Shown piece by piece: positions 33,908 to 44,441 of a stretch of 64,000 bases of DNA. Made by a program: the position numbers and the translations under genes. This DNA comes from Delphinella strobiligena (taxonomy: Eukaryota > Ascomycota > Dothideomycetes > Dothideales > Dothioraceae): NCBI GenBank assembly GCA_009982845.1, contig JAADKB010000001.1, positions 1,984,001 through 2,048,000 on the forward strand, given 5' to 3'. Within the stretch, counting starts at the first letter, position 1; each line of letters opens with the position of its first letter. The notes beneath the pieces were generated by a model. That model was not told the DNA's origin and did not search any database. It worked only from the letters and a program-made list of their open reading frames with translations.

Positions 33908-36900
33908 ATGAGTGGACAGGCCCTCCAGGCCGAGCTGACAAGCCTCGCTCAGGAGACTAAGAGGAAGAATCCTGAAATACGGACTGTATGTCCGATCCAC
34001 GCTAAAAGTCTGCTCTCATCTTCGTAGCTGACTGTGAAAAAGGCAGCTGAGAAGTCCCTACAAGACCTCAAGTCTCTCCCATTCACTTCAGAACAACAAC
34101 TTGCAGCTGGTGAGACTATTGCGCCCTGATATCGAAAAACCAAACTGATCGAGAAAGAGATCTAAGTCGAAGACCCAACTTTATTGAACCTTTTTTACTT
34201 GCTTGCGCTACTAGGAATCCAAAGTATGCTGCAAGCGCAGCCAATTGCCTCCAAAGGCTGGTCATTATAAAAGGATTACCAAAGTCCAGACTGAGAGATG
34301 TGCTGGAAGCCTTCAATTCATGCACATCCCTGAGCTTGGATGTCCAACTAAAAGTCCTCCAGGCTCTACCAGCTCTTGCTCAAACCTATGCCGACGATCT
34401 GAAGGGCGACCAGCTTGCCGGTGCTTTACAGGTCTGCGCTGCATTGCAGAATGTCAAGACGGCTACTGTGAGCGGCGTTGCAACTGCCACTCTGCAGCAG
34501 CTGGTCGTCTCCATCTTCGAAAAAGTGGCTATCGAAGATGCCCGAGCCTTGGAGATTCCCGTTGTTGCCGAAGTACCTGGGGACAATGAACCCATTTCTC
34601 TACGAGCGGCTGCGCATGATGCATATCGAGTTTTCCTGGACATCGCCCTGGCTACAGAAGGACGCAGACCGAACTTTGTGCAATTCTCCAACCTCTCACC
34701 CGTTTCCGGACTCGAATTGATCGGGGCTTGTATGCAAACGCACTCCAGAACATTTCTCCAACATCCAGAGCAGATAAGAATTGTCCGGACCGTCGTCATG
34801 CCCTTCTTGATTCGCATCATATCAGAGAGACAGAACTTTGCCATCACCCTCCGGGCTATGCGCGTAGCCTCATTGGTCATCAGACAACATTTGGGGGCTA
34901 TGCCAGAGGAATGCGAGATTGTGGTTGGCCTTTTGACTCACATGCTGGACCCTGAAGCAGCAGCTGGCTGGAAACGAGCTATGTGTATGGAGGTGTTTCG
35001 CATGATATATACCGAGCCTGGCCTGGCATTGCAAATTTATCAGCAATACGACGCGAGCGAGGGTAAGAAGACGATAGTCAGGGACAACATTGCAACCTTT
35101 GTCCGCCTGTCAACGGAGAAACCTAGTGTGATTGGTCTAGGACAGCAGTCATCGATCCCCACTGGGCCTGCAAATCAGAGGGAGTCTCCCTCGGAGCAAG
35201 CAATTGTCGATGCTGAAGGCGGAGTTGCGGGCGTCATTGGTGCTGCGCTCGGCGTAAATGGGGCCAATGTTCCCGGCATTAGCTCTCAGTGGAGTATCCC
35301 CAAAGCCCAATGTATCGATCAGCTCGACAAGTCTGAGGCTCCCCCATTGCCAGAGACATATGTCTATGGCCTCGTACTGGAGTGCCTGAATGGTCTTTCC
35401 GAGAATCTGGCGAAGGTTGTGTTGCCATTATCAGTGCAGCATGAGAACACGAAAATGCAAAGTCCCGATTTGCGAGAAGGCAAAATCGAGGGCGAGCATA
35501 GTGACCGCTCAGAATCACCCCAAACAAGAAAGAAAAGATCTCAATCATATCGATCCCGGACTGTTCCTATCAACCCTTTGCAAATGGAAGGAAATTCGGC
35601 TGTCGATCGGGTAAAGGCTATCGCTAACCTGGTCGATGAATGCTGGCCAGCACTTCTAGCAACTTATTCCACTTTTCTGAATGCCGCCTTGGACAACGAC
35701 TATTATAGAGCGCTTATCCGGTCCTATCAAAGGTTTGTTCAGGTCTCGGGATTGCTGCGACTCTCGACAGCACGTGACGCCTTCCTGACCACTCTCGGCA
35801 AGTCAGCAGTACCTGCCAACCTCTTCAGTGCAAGTATGGCTGGGACTATGTCCCCTGTATCTGAATCACCGAATCCGTCTAGCATTTACTCTAATGCCAA
35901 AGGCTTGCTCAGTGTCGATAGCTTTTCTTCTCAAGTACAATCGCACCGTCGCACCGCCAGTGATGCTGCAAAGCCGACACTTTCTACAAGGAACTTGCTG
36001 TGTCTGCGAGCGTTACTAAACGTTGCCATTGCAATCGGTCCTACGCTTGAATCTTCATTCACCATTATATTCGAAACGCTTCAACAAGCCGGTGCCATCC
36101 TCAATACGATGAATGCTGGCCAGGTCGCTCGGGACGCCAAGTCTACTTCTGGGATAGGATCAGAGGTCGCAGCAGTTGAAGCAGCAGCACTGAGACTGTT
36201 TGAGAGTACTGCCGATTACCCCAATGATGCCTTTTTACACGCCCTGAAAACTTTGTGCAAGTTGCTTGATGGACGACCTAAGGAAATCGCTGCCTCGGGC
36301 GTTTCATCTAGTGCTACCACACCTACATCATCTCCAAGAATGAGCTTCAGCGGCCGTAGAATGTCAAGTCTGCCAGGCCTTAGCTCAGAAGTGGTACTGT
36401 CAACACAAGATTATCTTTTCATACTCACGAGGCTTGGCGAGCTAGCTGATTTGAACGTCACACGTTTTACTACGTACAAATCCGCAGAGAGCGGATGGAA
36501 GATCCTTGTCGCGCGTCTCGTGGATCTCAGTGTGAATGCAACGATTCCCGTCGAAGCTAGGCGTTTAGCAGCGGATATCCTGAGTCGGTGCAGTGTATCA
36601 ATCGCTGAAGCAAGTACCTCTGAGCAGGCTGAAGATGCTGCGTTGGCACAAAAGATGGCATTATCTTCGTTGCGCTTACTCATACATCAGCTGTACGCTC
36701 AAAGCGATGACCTTACTAGTATTGATGTTGAGATCCATGCCAAAGCGCTGGACGCCGTCCGCTCGATTCTGGAGAAGTCAGGAGACGCGCTCACTGCAGG
36801 TTGGGACACAATCCTCGCCATACTAAGCACCGTCTTCGATGACGAAGAAGATGAGCCAGAGTCGGTGGATGCATCGGAGAAAGCCGAGGAAAGCTGGCTA

Positions 36901-39128
36901 CATCTCTCCAGTCAGGTTGTTGCTCCATACTTGTGCCGCTCCGCCTTTGGCATCATGCAGCTCGTCTGCTCAGACTTCCTCTCCTCTCTACCAGAGACGT
37001 GCTTTAGCCCGCTCATCGAGATATTGTATCGGTTCGCATCACAGGAGAACGATCTCAATACCTCACTGACTGTGAGTCTTCCAGTATGAGAAGATGAGAC
37101 TACGACTGACTTGACTAGACAATCACTCTTTTCTGGGATGTTTCAGACTTCCTGGTAAAGAAAGTCTCGGTGAAGGGCCTGAACGACATGTCCGCAAAGT
37201 CATCAGATACCAGAATGAAGCATAGCCAGATAATTGCTCAAAGCAAGCAGTCACTCGCGGCTCAATGGCTACTAGCACTATACCGGATAGCGGATGTTGT
37301 TGGTGACAACCGCTCAGAGGTCCGGAATGGCGCCTTTCAGACTCTATTGAGGATATTCAAGAACCACGCCGACGATCTGTCAACCTCTGGATGGCAACTA
37401 TGCTTCGAGACATTGTTGTTCAAGATAATTCTGGAAGACGCATCGAGGCAAAAGACCGCCAAGCGTGAGTCTATTGCAGTTGAAGTTGCAGCAGCGTTGG
37501 ACACGACTTCGAAGACTTTGCTCGAAGAGAGCGCTATTCTGGTATCCGAGAATCTTGGTGCGATTTCAGCATCAAAGGATTTTGATCGCCTGTGGAGTGA
37601 AATTCTGCAGATCTTCCAGTCATACCTCTCCTGTTCCTCGGCTGTAGTGGTGGCGGCCGATTTCTCTGCAGTAACAACGTTAGCACGAGCGCTGACCCCT
37701 GGAGACCAGCAATGGAAACCAGCTATCAAAGAAGCACAATTGTTGTGGTCATCTGGCATACCGACTGTAAAGGGGCAGCACGCTGAACAAGAGGCATATC
37801 TTGCTTATACAGAGTGTTCCGCTGAGATATATCGATTGACCGAAATGTCCATCACGGCGGATGAGTTGAAGACGATGGCTCTGGATCTATTTGAGTGCGT
37901 GTGCGCTTCTGGTGGGGGGTCACACAGCATGGATGCACACAACATGACACCCTTGCAGGCCAAGGCACTTGAGTGCTTGCGCAAGTTGCGGACCGATCTT
38001 CAATCCGTTCCGTCTACAATGATCAAGATCGCTGCGGCATTTGTCAGTTTGCCTTTTGACGACCCGAACCAACCCAAGCCGAAGACGGATCTCACGTTTG
38101 TTGCTTTGTCCAAAGCAAGCATGGATTGGCTCGTCCAGTTACTCAATTCCCACATTACCCAGGAGGAAGTCTTTACGTCAAATGCAGTCGCTCGCTCTCT
38201 TGAGAGCCTCGTCGTACCTATTAAGCGCAAGTACACGTGGAAACAGAACGGCAAAGGTCCAGCACCATGGCAAAAAGCGGTACCCTCAGCGCTCGCCATC
38301 ATAAAGGAAGCCCTTCGTCAAATGCAAACGCCTCAGCTCGCGCAAGATACCAGATCTCGAATCTGGCTAGCAGTCGTGAGAATTGCGCACGAGATTATGC
38401 ACGCAGATTTGACGGACGTCAAACCTCAGCCCTCTGTAGACAAACTCGAACAGGATGAGACATCCGACTGCGAAAGCCTGAAAAGTCTCCGCAACATGAT
38501 CATACCCAGTCTGGGCAGCGCATCGCTCCCCGACAGCCTCCGCAATACCCATGTCTCCTCCCTCTTCCACGCCAGCATTATACATGCGCCTGAGCACGGC
38601 GATGTGCCAAATGCTGATGCTCACCCTTTTACAAAACTTCATGCAATTCGGCTGGGCAGAGTGCGGGATCCAACGCCTACCCCGCGCGAGGAAATGGCAT
38701 ACCTCTGCCTCAATGAGCTCATTGCATTGACTACTAAGCCTGCCTATAATGTTACCGACAGGGAGGACAGGGTAAGATTGGCGAAAGCAGCCGCACCATG
38801 GATAGTGCTACGACTGGCTATACCGATCAAGGCCTACATTGCCGATCAGCCACTTCGAGGCAGCATGCCCACACCTTTAAGTCAAGTAGAGGAATTGCTT
38901 TACACTCTACAGAGTATGCAAGATTTGATATGCGAGCCGAAGCTGTTGTTGGAAGATGAGTTTGAGATGAACAAAGGAGGGAGGTATGGAGGTGAAAGGA
39001 TGCACTTGAGGTGGTTGTATCCGCTCATTGTGGAAGCAGTTGGCGTGGCTGGAGACAGGAGATATGGGAGCAAGAAGGTTCTAGAGGCATTGCAGAAGGT
39101 TCTTTTGGTCGCTGGGAATGGGCTTTGA
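33908..39128 (+). CDS. MON2: Mon2, large Arf-GEF-related endosome/Golgi traffic protein
   Basis: Four exons: 33,908-33,985, 34,028-34,109, 34,160-37,071 and 37,119-39,128. The introns are 42, 50 and 47 nt (GTATGT...CGTAG, GTGAGA...AAGAG, GTGAGT...GACTAG); phases agree. The product is 1,693 residues (yeast Mon2 about 1,636). The N-terminus, LQAELTSLAQETKRKNPEIR and FIEPFLLACATRNPKYAASAANCLQRL, is the DCB-like Mon2 N-terminal domain; a Sec7-N/HUS-like part follows; LNTSLTTITLFWDVSDFL marks the C-terminal Mon2 region. No Sec7 catalytic domain is expected or seen. Mon2 works with Dop1 and the flippase Neo1 on trans-Golgi and endosomal membranes in recycling and vacuolar transport. The middle has Ser-rich linkers (about residues 430-480 and 590-640). 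Confidence 0.93.
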
Positions 39129-39160
39129 GTGGATCATGGGATTGCGTTGAGTCGTATATA

Positions 39161-39178
39161 GCATAGCATAGCATAGCC
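39161..39178. repeat. Short GCATA tandem repeat
   Basis: About 3.6 copies of GCATA in the 3' flank of MON2, about 35 bp after the stop codon. Confidence 0.7.
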
Positions 39179-39349
39179 TTGGTCGGATGGGTAGCTGGGA
39201 TAATTGTGCTTCGTATTCCGAACCCAAGCTTTTACTTCCATATTCGAAAATGTTCACTCAGCCAGCGGAAGAAAAAAAAGTTACAGGCCTTCAGACGCAT
39301 TGTTTTACAACATATTGTTTATTGGCGGTGAACAAAGACGCAAAAGTGA

Positions 39350-39453
39350 CGACACCTGTGTGATTCGAACACACGCTCCCGAAGGAAATGCCTGGACTAA
39401 GACTTTTACACATCTATAGCAGGGCATCGCGTTAACCACTCCGCCAAAGTGCC
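39350..39453 (-). tRNA. tRNA-Ser (anticodon GCT), with intron
   Basis: Read on the minus strand it begins GGCACTTTGGCGGAGTGG and ends CACAGGTGTCG. Acceptor GGCACTT pairs with AGGTGTC. The anticodon stem ATGCC pairs with GGCAT (plus-strand 39,388-39,392); anticodon GCT is at 39,418-39,420. A 23-nt intron (about 39,394-39,416) follows position 37. The variable arm is TTCC-TTCG-GGAG; the T arm TGTG-TTCGAAT-CACA holds the B box. It sits 221 bp past the MON2 stop codon, on the opposite strand. No transposon lies upstream of it (to its right), unlike the other two tRNA genes here. Confidence 0.93.
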
Positions 39454-40132
39454 TTTGGATAATGGGCCGCCAATATTAGTTATCATCATAGAACCTCGCC
39501 ACTTTTGCATTCGCGAATGGTGTTGGCATGACTAGACCAAGCAGTAATGGATATGTAATTGTGGCAGGCCAAGTGGCGCCAAGCGGAAGGTTTTCTGTTT
39601 CCGATCCATACGAAAAGGCGAAATGCATCAGTATTCGAAAACATCGACTCGTGGAAAACCAAAAAAGAAACATGGGCTTTGGTGAACAGGGTCGCCCTAT
39701 GACCTGATTTTGCTGGAATCCAGGGAGGGATACATATACAAAGGAGAGCATACCACTGTCTCAGAGGACCGCATAGATACAGGTTTCAAGCTCTATGGCA
39801 TGATTAGATGAGATGATCTATTACATACAGTTATCGATTCTACAAGGAAGGAACCAAAGTCAGCCCAACTCCTATAGGTTAGATTGCCTCAGTCCTTCCA
39901 TGTGCGATTGGCACGAGGGACATAGAGGCTGCATCAACAAAGCTAATGGATGGTATCCTACCACGCGTGGTCGACTGATCGGAAGTCGTACTCGGATTGC
40001 GAACGGTGGATACATATATACATTTTGTGCACACTCGAGAGCTAACATGAGCTAGACAATATCTCCACCGTCTTTACAAATATGCACTTACGACCGCCGA
40101 CTCTCGCGCCCTTATTTTCTTCGCCCCATCAC
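39454..40132. other. Intergenic, tRNA-Ser to 14-3-3-like gene
   Basis: Upstream flank of the tRNA and 3' flank of the next gene; no coding signal. Confidence 0.5.
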
Positions 40133-41707
40133 TCAAGACCAAGCCCGCCTGATCGTAACATCGCTGTCCACACTCCCGCTACCGGTTCCACTGTCTCCAC
40201 TACTGCTCGTCTGACTCGCTCGCTTTGATACTTCAAACTCTGCCCGTTCTACTGCGCGCCGCTTGCGCTCCTTTTCGCTTCCACTTCCTTCTTGACGACC
40301 TCTTCTTGCGCTGCTTCTGCTGCTGGTCTGGCTTTTACTCGTCTGACTTCTGCTTGGGTGGTTGCGACGTGCCCTTTCGTCGGTACTGGTTTTGCTGATG
40401 CCTCCACCCCTCAGATCAGGACTGAGAGCAGCCTTAAAGTGGGGGCTAGATTGGACGTGAATGGTATCAGGGTTACCGGTGGAAGTGGGTATACTCCCAT
40501 TGCCGCCACGCCGGTATTCCTTGTCCTCTTTCTTGGTGAAAGGGTCACGCAGCGCCCCAGCAGGAGGGAGCCCCCCTGCCATGTAGTCTTTCATCTGCTG
40601 GAACGTCATATGCATGACTACTGGTACATTCTCCTTTTGTGATTCTCCAGTATCGATATTTCCCGCCTTGTGACTCTCTTTCGCCGCGAGCACTGAATCA
40701 TCACGGGTCCGATGCTGACCCCCACGCATCGGTACCATTTTTGGTGGGCTGGATTTACCGGCACTACTACTGCTGCTACCGCCCGCTCGTTTAGCAATTC
40801 CTGTCAAGGCACGCACCATCTTGAGCACATCCTCCCATTCTCTGTCGCTTAGGTTGGTATGGTCGTCGTAAGCAGCACGTACCGCATCGCCAGCTGCCCG
40901 CCTGGCGCCCTCGTAATCCTTTACACAGTCACAGAGGAAAGCAGTATACTCATGCGTCACCGAAAGACGCAATGGATGGGCGCCGCGTAGCAACGTGCGG
41001 GCAAGGCTTGAGGCGATCTGGAAGTAATTCGAGGCTGCTGGGACGAAGTTCAAGGGCGGCAGGAGGAATAATGCGCTGGAAGGTGGTGAGTGCTGCTGGG
41101 GCGAAAAGCCTGGTGGTCGTGAAGGGGCATCCCGTCGAGACGGTGTGGAGGGAAGTGGAGGGATGGGATAGTCTGGTGGAGGCGAGGTTGCTGCGAAAGG
41201 GTTTGTTATGTAGGATGATTCTGAGACCATCGAGTCGCGATGACCTGCCACGTTTTGTGGCAGTGGCGCAAGGTTATCGTTGCTGAACCCGAGGCCTTGT
41301 CTTGATGTGCTCGTTGTCGAGGTTGAAGGTTCACTTGGTTTGATCTGGAAGACCGGAGGATGGTTGTGGAAGAGACAAAAGATGTGGTAGAAGGAGGCGC
41401 GTAATTTGGCGGCCATGACCCTGCATTCTGGACCTTGTTCGCCGTCTTGACAGTATGGCAGAATGAAGACTTCGGTGATAGATAATCCTTCACGTGCTAG
41501 CCAGAGTATATGATGATAGAGTTTGATTGACTTGGTGTCGCGGGTGTAATCGAGTTTTCGTTGACTTCGAGCCCTTGCAAGCTGTTGGGAGAGGGCTACA
41601 GAAAGCCCAAGTATCTGGAATAAGCACGATGACAGGAGTACATTGTTGGTGACAGTGTCTTCGGCCAACGCCCCAAGCATCCTCAGGTCAACAGCGGAGA
41701 CAGCCAT
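40133..41707 (-). CDS. Divergent fungal 14-3-3-like protein with long disordered parts
   Basis: A single exon of 524 residues from ATG 41,707. Residues about 1-120 (LGALAEDTVTNNVLLSSCLFQILGLS, KLYHHILWLAREGLS, EVFILPYCQDGEQGPECRVMAAKLRASFYHIFCLFHN) and about 225-310 (NYFQIASSLARTLLRGAHPLRLSVTHEYTAFLCDC, then a short helix) resemble the two halves of a 14-3-3 helical fold; LRLSVTHEYTAFLCDC aligns with the conserved 14-3-3 'RLGLALNFSVFYYE' region. About 100 Pro/Ser-rich residues separate the halves. The C-terminal 200 residues are Ser/Arg/Lys-rich and probably disordered. Canonical 14-3-3 proteins bind phosphoserine partners; whether this one does is unknown. It belongs to a fungal family that I recall only as 14-3-3 domain-containing hypotheticals. 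Confidence 0.8.
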   Translation of the reverse strand: MAVSAVDLRMLGALAEDTVTNNVLLSSCLFQILGLSVALSQQLARARSQRKLDYTRDTKSIKLYHHILWLAREGLSITEVFILPYCQDGEQGPECRVMAAKLRASFYHIFCLFHNHPPVFQIKPSEPSTSTTSTSRQGLGFSNDNLAPLPQNVAGHRDSMVSESSYITNPFAATSPPPDYPIPPLPSTPSRRDAPSRPPGFSPQQHSPPSSALFLLPPLNFVPAASNYFQIASSLARTLLRGAHPLRLSVTHEYTAFLCDCVKDYEGARRAAGDAVRAAYDDHTNLSDREWEDVLKMVRALTGIAKRAGGSSSSSAGKSSPPKMVPMRGGQHRTRDDSVLAAKESHKAGNIDTGESQKENVPVVMHMTFQQMKDYMAGGLPPAGALRDPFTKKEDKEYRRGGNGSIPTSTGNPDTIHVQSSPHFKAALSPDLRGGGISKTSTDERARRNHPSRSQTSKSQTSSRSSARRGRQEGSGSEKERKRRAVERAEFEVSKRASQTSSSGDSGTGSGSVDSDVTIRRAWS

Positions 41708-42210
41708 TGTGAATGGTCAAGATTGTTCAAGGACCAACAGGGCATAATCTTCTTCCGTAGGAATGGGGAGGTGATATCGGTCGACAGAATGCTATACTGC
41801 AGTGCAAGCTGTTATTCTCTCACAAGGCCTCGAACCGGTGTGATGTAATTGGCCACGTCGATTTAGGTTACTGCGGTGAAAGGCGATAGGGTGTGATAGG
41901 GTGTGAGGTAAAGGCGGACAGCAGGAAGCATGTTTGGCACAATTGTGAACTACAATATCGGATGTCGCTTACTGTTACAAGCAACTAAAAGAAAGGTCAG
42001 TTTCATTGTCCCTTCCCTACATCATCAGCAGGAAATGGTACCTGTTACCGGGTTCGCAAGACTTGCTTCTATCGGCTGGCTACTATTATTAAACGCGAAG
42101 CCGAGTCAATCAATAAGAGTCTCAAGCAAATAATTAATGTTAACCATCATGCTTCTCATAAATCATCAGTCATGGACGCAGTTCCTTCTGGTTTCTAGTC
42201 TCAGAGCATT

Positions 42211-42240
42211 GGAGATCCCAATGGAGATCCCAATGGAGAT
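42211..42240. repeat. 12-bp tandem repeat GGAGATCCCAAT, 2.5 copies
   Basis: Two perfect units followed by a half unit (GGAGAT). Too short to assign a role. Confidence 0.8.
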
Positions 42241-42616
42241 CTTGGAGCTTCCTCTAACTGCAATAGCCTCAGCAAAGTAACGCAATGCGCCTCGGTTCGC
42301 TCAAGCCTGATATGACTGGTACACGACAGAAGTGGGCCTTCTCTTGTCGCACGAATGCCACTTCCAAGGTTGACAGAGTCTAAGATGTAGAACTTACTTG
42401 CTTGAAGAGAGTTGAAGAGGAAAAGTCGAGGGAAGCGATCGGGCATGTCCTGTACAAGCTCGAGCAGTGGATCACTGATTACCGGGATGGTGCAGCACTC
42501 ATGCACGCATATGGTGCAACGTGTCGTGATATCTTTTTTAAGGCAGGACTAGTACAGGTTTCTACACGCCTGGACAACGCATCGATTCGCTGTCCAAGAT
42601 CTCCCCATCGCCAGAA

Positions 42617-42949
42617 ATGAAGCGAAGATGGCCTAGCCCAGACTGGGATTCCCTGGCAGGCGGCGATCGGACGGATATATATATGCAGCAGTTCGCACCT
42701 CAACTGCAGGAACAGAGTATGAACAATGACCTTGCATATGTTCTCTCAAGTGCCGACCTAAGCGTTGGCTATATTACACTTGAAGCGCGGTTAAAGAAAA
42801 GGCGGTCAAGACTGGAGTCTATTGGTCGGGCTTACAGTTCGGATCCACCGACTAAGGCAAGGTACCTTCTCAACGTCATCACCAACCCGAATTTCACTTC
42901 TTCGACAAGACGACAACCATGTCAATATTTAGAACATGATATTCGTTAA
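42617..42949 (+). CDS. Hypothetical ORF, doubtful
   Basis: 110 codons from ATG 42,617, beginning MKRRWPSPDWDSLAGGDRTD. No domain, membrane segment or signal peptide is recognised. The composition is plausible, but there is no supporting context, and it could be a chance frame or a gene remnant. Confidence 0.2.
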   Translation: MKRRWPSPDWDSLAGGDRTDIYMQQFAPQLQEQSMNNDLAYVLSSADLSVGYITLEARLKKRRSRLESIGRAYSSDPPTKARYLLNVITNPNFTSSTRRQPCQYLEHDIR

Positions 42950-44154
42950 CGAATTTCTTCAATGATGGTTTCTTGGGCATTACTGCATGCCCAAGTTTGC
43001 CACCCTGTCCTCTGTCGACCAGTATTCACGTAATGCTTGGCCACTAGCGCCATACCTGTATCGTGCCGTCTATATGCACTTGAATCTTGCGCTACGCAGC
43101 AGATGTTACCTTGTAAAGTTCAAATCAAGTTACGCCTCCTAACGGCACGATGCTATGACATACGGGGACCCTATCATGTAGCACCTCCAGTCCCGTTCTT
43201 CACGAGTTCTGTACGAGCATAAGTATGACAGTTAGCCGATCTTGCAAGACCTGCCGTCCTGACATGCGAATGGCTGTTAATGCACTGCTAAACACTAAAG
43301 TAGTAGGAAATCAGATTGTACACCGGTCCTTTGCGTGTCTTGCGCGGTCTTGGTCATCCATCTCCTTTTGTGGAAAGAGCTGCACAATGGAGTTTCGAAA
43401 TGTTCCATGGCATTTAAATTCCGAGTCCCGTATCACCCCTAAGATTCTTGATCCAGAACGTTGAGTCATTGCGGCGATGGCTATTCCTCGCAATTGCATT
43501 CCTGTTTTACTTGTGCATCGGCTCCGGTTTGCCGCGCGATAGTCTTGTGTCTTCAGCCTCTCTGATACGATTCTTTGACGAACCGCAACGTAGTCTGATG
43601 CATTGGTGCTTCAGACTTCTCACCGTTGGAGATGCTAGGCCCAATTCCCCGAGTCCTCCGGGAGCACCAGAAGCCTGCCGATCGCATCTGTTGGCAGTCA
43701 AGAAAGGCTGCTTTGCCTATATGCCATCGAGGATATCTGCCAAGAGGTCATCTCCGAAGGTTACACGCGCCTGAGGACCTAGCAGGTCAGTCTGAAATTG
43801 CCACGACCAACGCTGGTCTCGCTGATAACGCAAAAGACGCTTGCAATGCACCTTGACGTTTTAAGTCGCCTAAGTAAGAGCAAGTTATATAGAGGCAAAT
43901 TGGCCAGCTCGACTCGACTTCAGTGTATCTGCGAAACTGTCATCGCATTCCGCGGCCAGCCTTTTCAGCACCAACCAATCCGCCTAGAAATTCGACCAAC
44001 GTCTCAAACTTTAAGCGCAGCAAGCTCAGAGTGAAGCATATCTCGGTAACAGTCCCATTCAACAATTCGACTCAAGGCTTGCAGGAATCGGCAGACGCGA
44101 AGGCTTGACCGAATCACATCTACACCGAAGCGTAGATTCTTCAAGGCCCACAAG

Positions 44155-44367
44155 ATGTGCAAATACTACGCATACTCACACTCTTGCGGACACACACAAG
44201 TGGTCTTTGCCTCCCATTGCTCGCAGGCTGCAATGCAACAACAAGCCTGTGGAGGAGGGGAAATTTGTGCCGCAGTCGAGCTGAACAAGGACTGTTCCGC
44301 CTGTGATGTGGCATTGACCACTATACCAGGGGCGAGAAGATGTCAGAAGGGCAGGGTGAGGTGGTGA
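44155..44367 (+). CDS. Small Cys-rich fungal protein of unknown function
   Basis: 70 residues from ATG 44,155 to TGA. The start MCKYYAYSHSCGHTQVVF, then HCSQAA, ACGGGEICAA and KDCSAC give a C...CGH...C...C...C...CxxC spacing. I know this pattern from a widespread family of short ascomycete hypotheticals (often beginning MCxYY with CGH), where it resembles a small metal-binding site; metal binding is inference. No signal peptide. The last exon end is uncertain, because relatives often end soon after the CxxC. The gene lies only about 75 bp from the first LINE of island 2. Confidence 0.65.
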   Translation: MCKYYAYSHSCGHTQVVFASHCSQAAMQQQACGGGEICAAVELNKDCSACDVALTTIPGARRCQKGRVRW

Positions 44368-44441
44368 AAGGCCTCGATGAAGGCGTGTAGAGATGGCTGA
44401 TGAAGGACCGAAGAATACGATCGTGACATGCGTTGTAGAGA

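Larger units (their letters stand above)
41708..44154. other. Gene-poor 2.4 kb stretch before transposon island 2
   Basis: GC-balanced at left, with AT-richer patches (42,060-42,180). Only short frames, none recognisable; the longest continuous candidate is 42,617-42,949 (+, 110 codons). May contain remnants of former genes at the edge of the repeat island. Confidence 0.45.

Noticed and set aside
43448..43774. 108-codon frame with a signal-like hydrophobic start
   Set aside because: Begins with TTG, has no in-frame ATG before the hydrophobic part, and shows no family resemblance.
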